Below are positions 12,347 to 13,903 of a stretch of 13,903 nucleotides of DNA, piece by piece (position 1 is the first letter of the stretch; the number at the start of each line of letters is the position of its first letter). This stretch comes from Candidatus Taylorbacteria bacterium RIFCSPHIGHO2_02_FULL_46_13 (lineage in GTDB: Bacteria; Patescibacteriota; Minisyncoccia; Phycocordibacterales; DSPV01): NCBI GenBank assembly GCA_001821015.1, contig MHRQ01000032.1:1-13903 (forward strand). The letters run 5' to 3'. Below the pieces are notes generated by a model. It worked only from the letters and a program-made list of their open reading frames with translations, was not told where the DNA came from and did no database searches. Position numbers and translations under genes: made by a program.

Positions 12347-12625
12347 TCAACGTGTAGTCTCTACGGAGTGTTTTGATTGAGATTGAAGAGCTTTGTTCTT
12401 TATTCTAAGACTTAAGAGCAGAAAATTTCTTTGCTCTTGGGATAATGTTTCGAAATTATCCTTAAGATATTTTTCTGCTACTTCTATGCCTTATTTATTG
12501 TCAGCTCTATTAGTTAGTTGAAGAAGATTCAGATTGTCAGAACCCAATGCGTCAACCGCCCGACTCCATTCTTCCTGAAGTTGGTCCCAATCTGAATTTT
12601 CTTTTGGTATGGATTCTATACCCAT
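12347..12625 (-). pseudogene. Interrupted open frame in the L2593 intron
   Basis: ATG 12625 opens 44 codons (MGIESIPKENSDWDQLQEEW, then SRAVDALGSDNLNLLQLTNR, ADNK) ending in TAA at 12493-12491. The same frame then stays open for 47 codons (GIEVAEKYLKDNFETLSQEQ, RNFLLLSLRIKNKAL...) to TGA at 12349-12347, crossing the P7 strand. Both parts look helical and charged, like a small protein. There is no LAGLIDADG, GIY-YIG or HNH motif. I do not recognise it. It may be a decayed intron-encoded protein, a small protein ending at the first stop, or chance. Confidence 0.4.
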
Positions 12626-13020
12626 TTCAACACACTATACCAACTAAAATACTTAATCAAACTTCCCTCGGTATTGTCCACGCATTGATTGCGTTAGGAT
12701 TCCACCGATTTTAGTCAACTTAATAGCACTCAAGAATTACTTCTTGAGACCGCCGCAATGATGTCGTTTATTACCTCGGATTCAGACTGTCCAAAGCGCA
12801 AAACGTATAACCTGTAACGCGAAACGCAAAAAGATTCTTGCGCTCCACGCTACGTGCTACACGATATACGTCCTGAACGGTCTGAACCCAGCTCACGTAA
12901 CTTTTTAATTGGCGAACAGCCAAACCCTTGGGAGCTTCTCCACCCCCAGGATAAGTTGAGCCGACATCGAGGTGCCGAACTCCGCCGTCGATATGGACTC
13001 TTAGGCGGAACTAGCCTGTT

Positions 13021-13903
13021 CAATACTTTTCAGTACTAGACTATATCTTCATCCAGCTCTTCACTCGAAGGGCTGGAGATGGCGTCTTAGCTCTGCGATT
13101 TACACAGAACTCCGTCCGCAATGAGCGAACAAGTCGTTACGGGGTCAAAGAGAATATAGTTTGTAATTAAAGAGAGGAAGCATTAACGGCCGTATTAGGT
13201 CATGCAACTTCCTCGTCTCTGTGACCGGAAAGAAAAGGGCATACCCCTTCTTTTTCTTGTCGTATACCCGCGGATGGATATTAAAGTTCCGCGAAATTGC
13301 CTCAGAGGCTGTTTTCGCTTCACTCAAAGAAACACATCCGAGATATATCATGCTATAGCGATTGTGGTTATTTTGATAGAAACTTCCATCATCCATATAC
13401 CACACCGCTAACGCTAACGGCTGACTTAACATTTTCACCAAATCTTGAGGCAGGCACTTTTTGCCGTTCTGGTAGAACAAGCGGTGCCACGTGCCTAAAA
13501 TAGGCGTTGAATTTGATTGCCATCGCCAATATTTATACACATGGTTTGTCTTTGGATGCAAACGTTCAAGATATGTTGGCTTCCCGAGAAATAGTCTCGG
13601 AAACTGCTTGCCTTTCCAGACAATATAATCTTTTTGGTCCTCACCATGCTCTAATCTTAGCCGGGCATTTTTCAGCCCTGTTTTTTGCAGATATCCGTCT
13701 CCGAGAATCGTTCCCAAGAGGATTGATTCCTGCTTTTGTGTTAAGTTCACTGTTTTGTTTAATTACTTCTCTCGACTTCCCACGGTGTTCCTAGAGGTCG
13801 AAAACCGAAACATTACGTTTCGGAAAGACCGCCTCCGGTTCTCCGTTATAAGCCATACTTCCCATCTGCTTATAAGCCTTTCATCACAGATTTAGTGACT
13901 AAA
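13021..13903 (-). ncRNA. Group I intron in 23S rRNA at E. coli position 2449 (5' end outside the window)
   Basis: The minus strand shows, from the window edge, P4-P5 (ACGG/CCGT at 13846-13843 and 13785-13782 around CCGGAGG/CCTCTAGG), the hairpin CCGAAAC/GTTTCGG, an endonuclease gene in the P6 position, the P7 strand GTAACGACTTGTTC (within 13140-13125), its partner GAAGATATAGTC (13050-13039), and a P9 hairpin AGTACT-GAAA-AGTATT (13037-13022) with a GNRA loop. The intron closes with G13021 before exon AACAGG. The 5' splice site is not in the window. Confidence 0.9.
13145..13750 (-). CDS. LAGLIDADG homing endonuclease, I-SceI-like
   Basis: The 201-residue protein carries two LAGLIDADG helices: LLGTILGDGYLQ (11-22, Asp18) and PLALAVWYMDDGSF (111-124, Asp120/Asp121), so it is a monomeric double-motif enzyme. 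From memory the best parallel is I-SceI: LGDGY(L/I), a W/QF strand, KKCLPQDLVKMLSQPLALAVWYMDDG against KKTIPNNLVENYLTPMSLAYWFMDDG, and the ending DLIRPLMLP-FNYKL against NLIKPYLIP-MMYKL. It would cut intron-less 23S genes and promote intron spread; both catalytic acids are present. The start is GTG at 13750; an in-frame TAA five codons upstream rules out a longer form, and the only purine-rich site (AGAGAAG) is about 14 nt away. It lies in the P6 loop of the intron and ends 5 nt before the P7 strand. Confidence 0.93.
   Translation of the reverse strand: MNLTQKQESILLGTILGDGYLQKTGLKNARLRLEHGEDQKDYIVWKGKQFPRLFLGKPTYLERLHPKTNHVYKYWRWQSNSTPILGTWHRLFYQNGKKCLPQDLVKMLSQPLALAVWYMDDGSFYQNNHNRYSMIYLGCVSLSEAKTASEAISRNFNIHPRVYDKKKKGYALFFPVTETRKLHDLIRPLMLPLFNYKLYSL

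Larger units (their letters stand above)
12208..12876 (-). ncRNA. Group I intron in 23S rRNA at E. coli position 2593
   Basis: This 669-nt insertion splits ...CAGACCGT from CGCGAGAC. The 5' exon ends in U and the intron ends in G, as group I splicing requires. The core is visible on the minus strand: a P2-like hairpin (CTCAAGAA/TTCTTGAG, 12749-12730), P4-P5 nested stems (TCGGT/ACCGA around TCC/GGA with purine-rich joiners), the P7 strand GAGACTACACG (within 12366-12351) pairing with GATGATATAGTCC (12287-12275), and terminal hairpins CCACACC/GGTGTGG and CTTGTGCA/TGCACAAG. A non-LAGLIDADG open frame lies in the P6 position. An AAGC-type repeat sits between the two P7 strands, in the P8 region. 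Confidence 0.9.
11912..13020 (-). rRNA. rrl: 23S ribosomal RNA, 3' part (exons at 12877-13020 and about 11912-12207)
   Basis: The minus strand matches domain V/VI of 23S: AACAGGCTAG..CCGCC at the peptidyl-transferase ring, CACCTCGATGTCGGCTCA, CCCAAGGGTTTGGCTGTTCG, GCTGGGTTCAGACCGT, then after an intron CGCGAGACAGG, and the sarcin-ricin loop AGTACGAGAGGACC (12147-12134). The exon between the introns is 144 nt, equal to E. coli positions 2450-2593. The 3' end is placed near 11912 by counting from the ACTAAT block. The rest of the gene lies beyond the right edge, past the second intron. Confidence 0.95.

Noticed and set aside
11874..13039. Plus-strand open frames in the 23S region
   Set aside because: They are antisense translations of highly conserved 23S sequence and intron sequence.
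13145..13750. A transposase or phage gene for the right-end frame
   Set aside because: The two LAGLIDADG motifs and location in a group I intron core clearly identify a homing endonuclease.

Overview
The window looks like a piece of a Candidate Phyla Radiation (Patescibacteria, probably Parcubacteria-like) chromosome. No 16S gene is present, so this rests on several traits together. The 23S rRNA gene is broken by group I introns, one encoding a LAGLIDADG endonuclease. The SecD/SecF proteins are compact, and an N-anchored cysteine-motif surface protein of a type I associate with these genomes is present. Intergenic spaces are peppered with short AAGC-type and AATTATGAATAAGG-type repeats. Every credible frame reads with the standard code; TGA ends several genes, so the TGA=Gly recoding of Gracilibacteria and Absconditabacteria is not seen.

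Layout. 92-790 (+) encodes an RNase III-like protein whose catalytic acidic residues are largely replaced, followed by a terminator. 880-3833 (-) is a compact cluster read as secD, secF, DUF4258, DUF2283 and a small CxxC protein, with stop/start overlaps or 1-4 nt gaps except before the last gene. 3939-4295 (+) is a hypothetical gene with a near-consensus promoter and a terminator, followed by a 46-bp perfect palindrome and a gene-free region rich in inverted repeats. 4633-6915 (-) holds a polyprenyl-phosphate sugar-phosphate transferase and an NAD-dependent nucleotide-sugar epimerase. On the plus strand, 6978-8336 has a truncated copy of a GT4 glycosyltransferase start, a string of hairpins, and then the intact GT4 gene; together these suggest a surface glycan locus. 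8360-8698 (+) is a self-contained unit for a 53-residue protein. 8776-9942 (-) is a RodA-type SEDS glycosyltransferase, 10143-10913 (-) a membrane-anchored surface protein, and about 10935-11126 (-) a small membrane protein.

The right end is an rRNA operon on the minus strand: 23S (3' part), a spacer, 5S, then a degenerate second 5S-like copy with a 39-nt insertion. The visible 23S has two group I introns separated by an exon of exactly 144 nt. By alignment to remembered E. coli 23S they sit at L2449 and L2593, the classic insertion points of the yeast omega intron (I-SceI) and the Chlamydomonas chloroplast intron (I-CreI). The L2449 intron encodes an I-SceI-like LAGLIDADG protein and runs off the window. 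The L2593 intron is complete (669 nt) and carries, in the equivalent loop, an unrecognised reading frame interrupted by a TAA.

Genes that begin minus-strand units (secD, the sugar transferase, rodA, the cysteine-motif protein) share an arrangement in which a -10-like hexamer ends 7-8 nt before the ATG and no Shine-Dalgarno is visible, which suggests leaderless transcripts. Several plus-strand or small genes instead have clear Shine-Dalgarno sequences.
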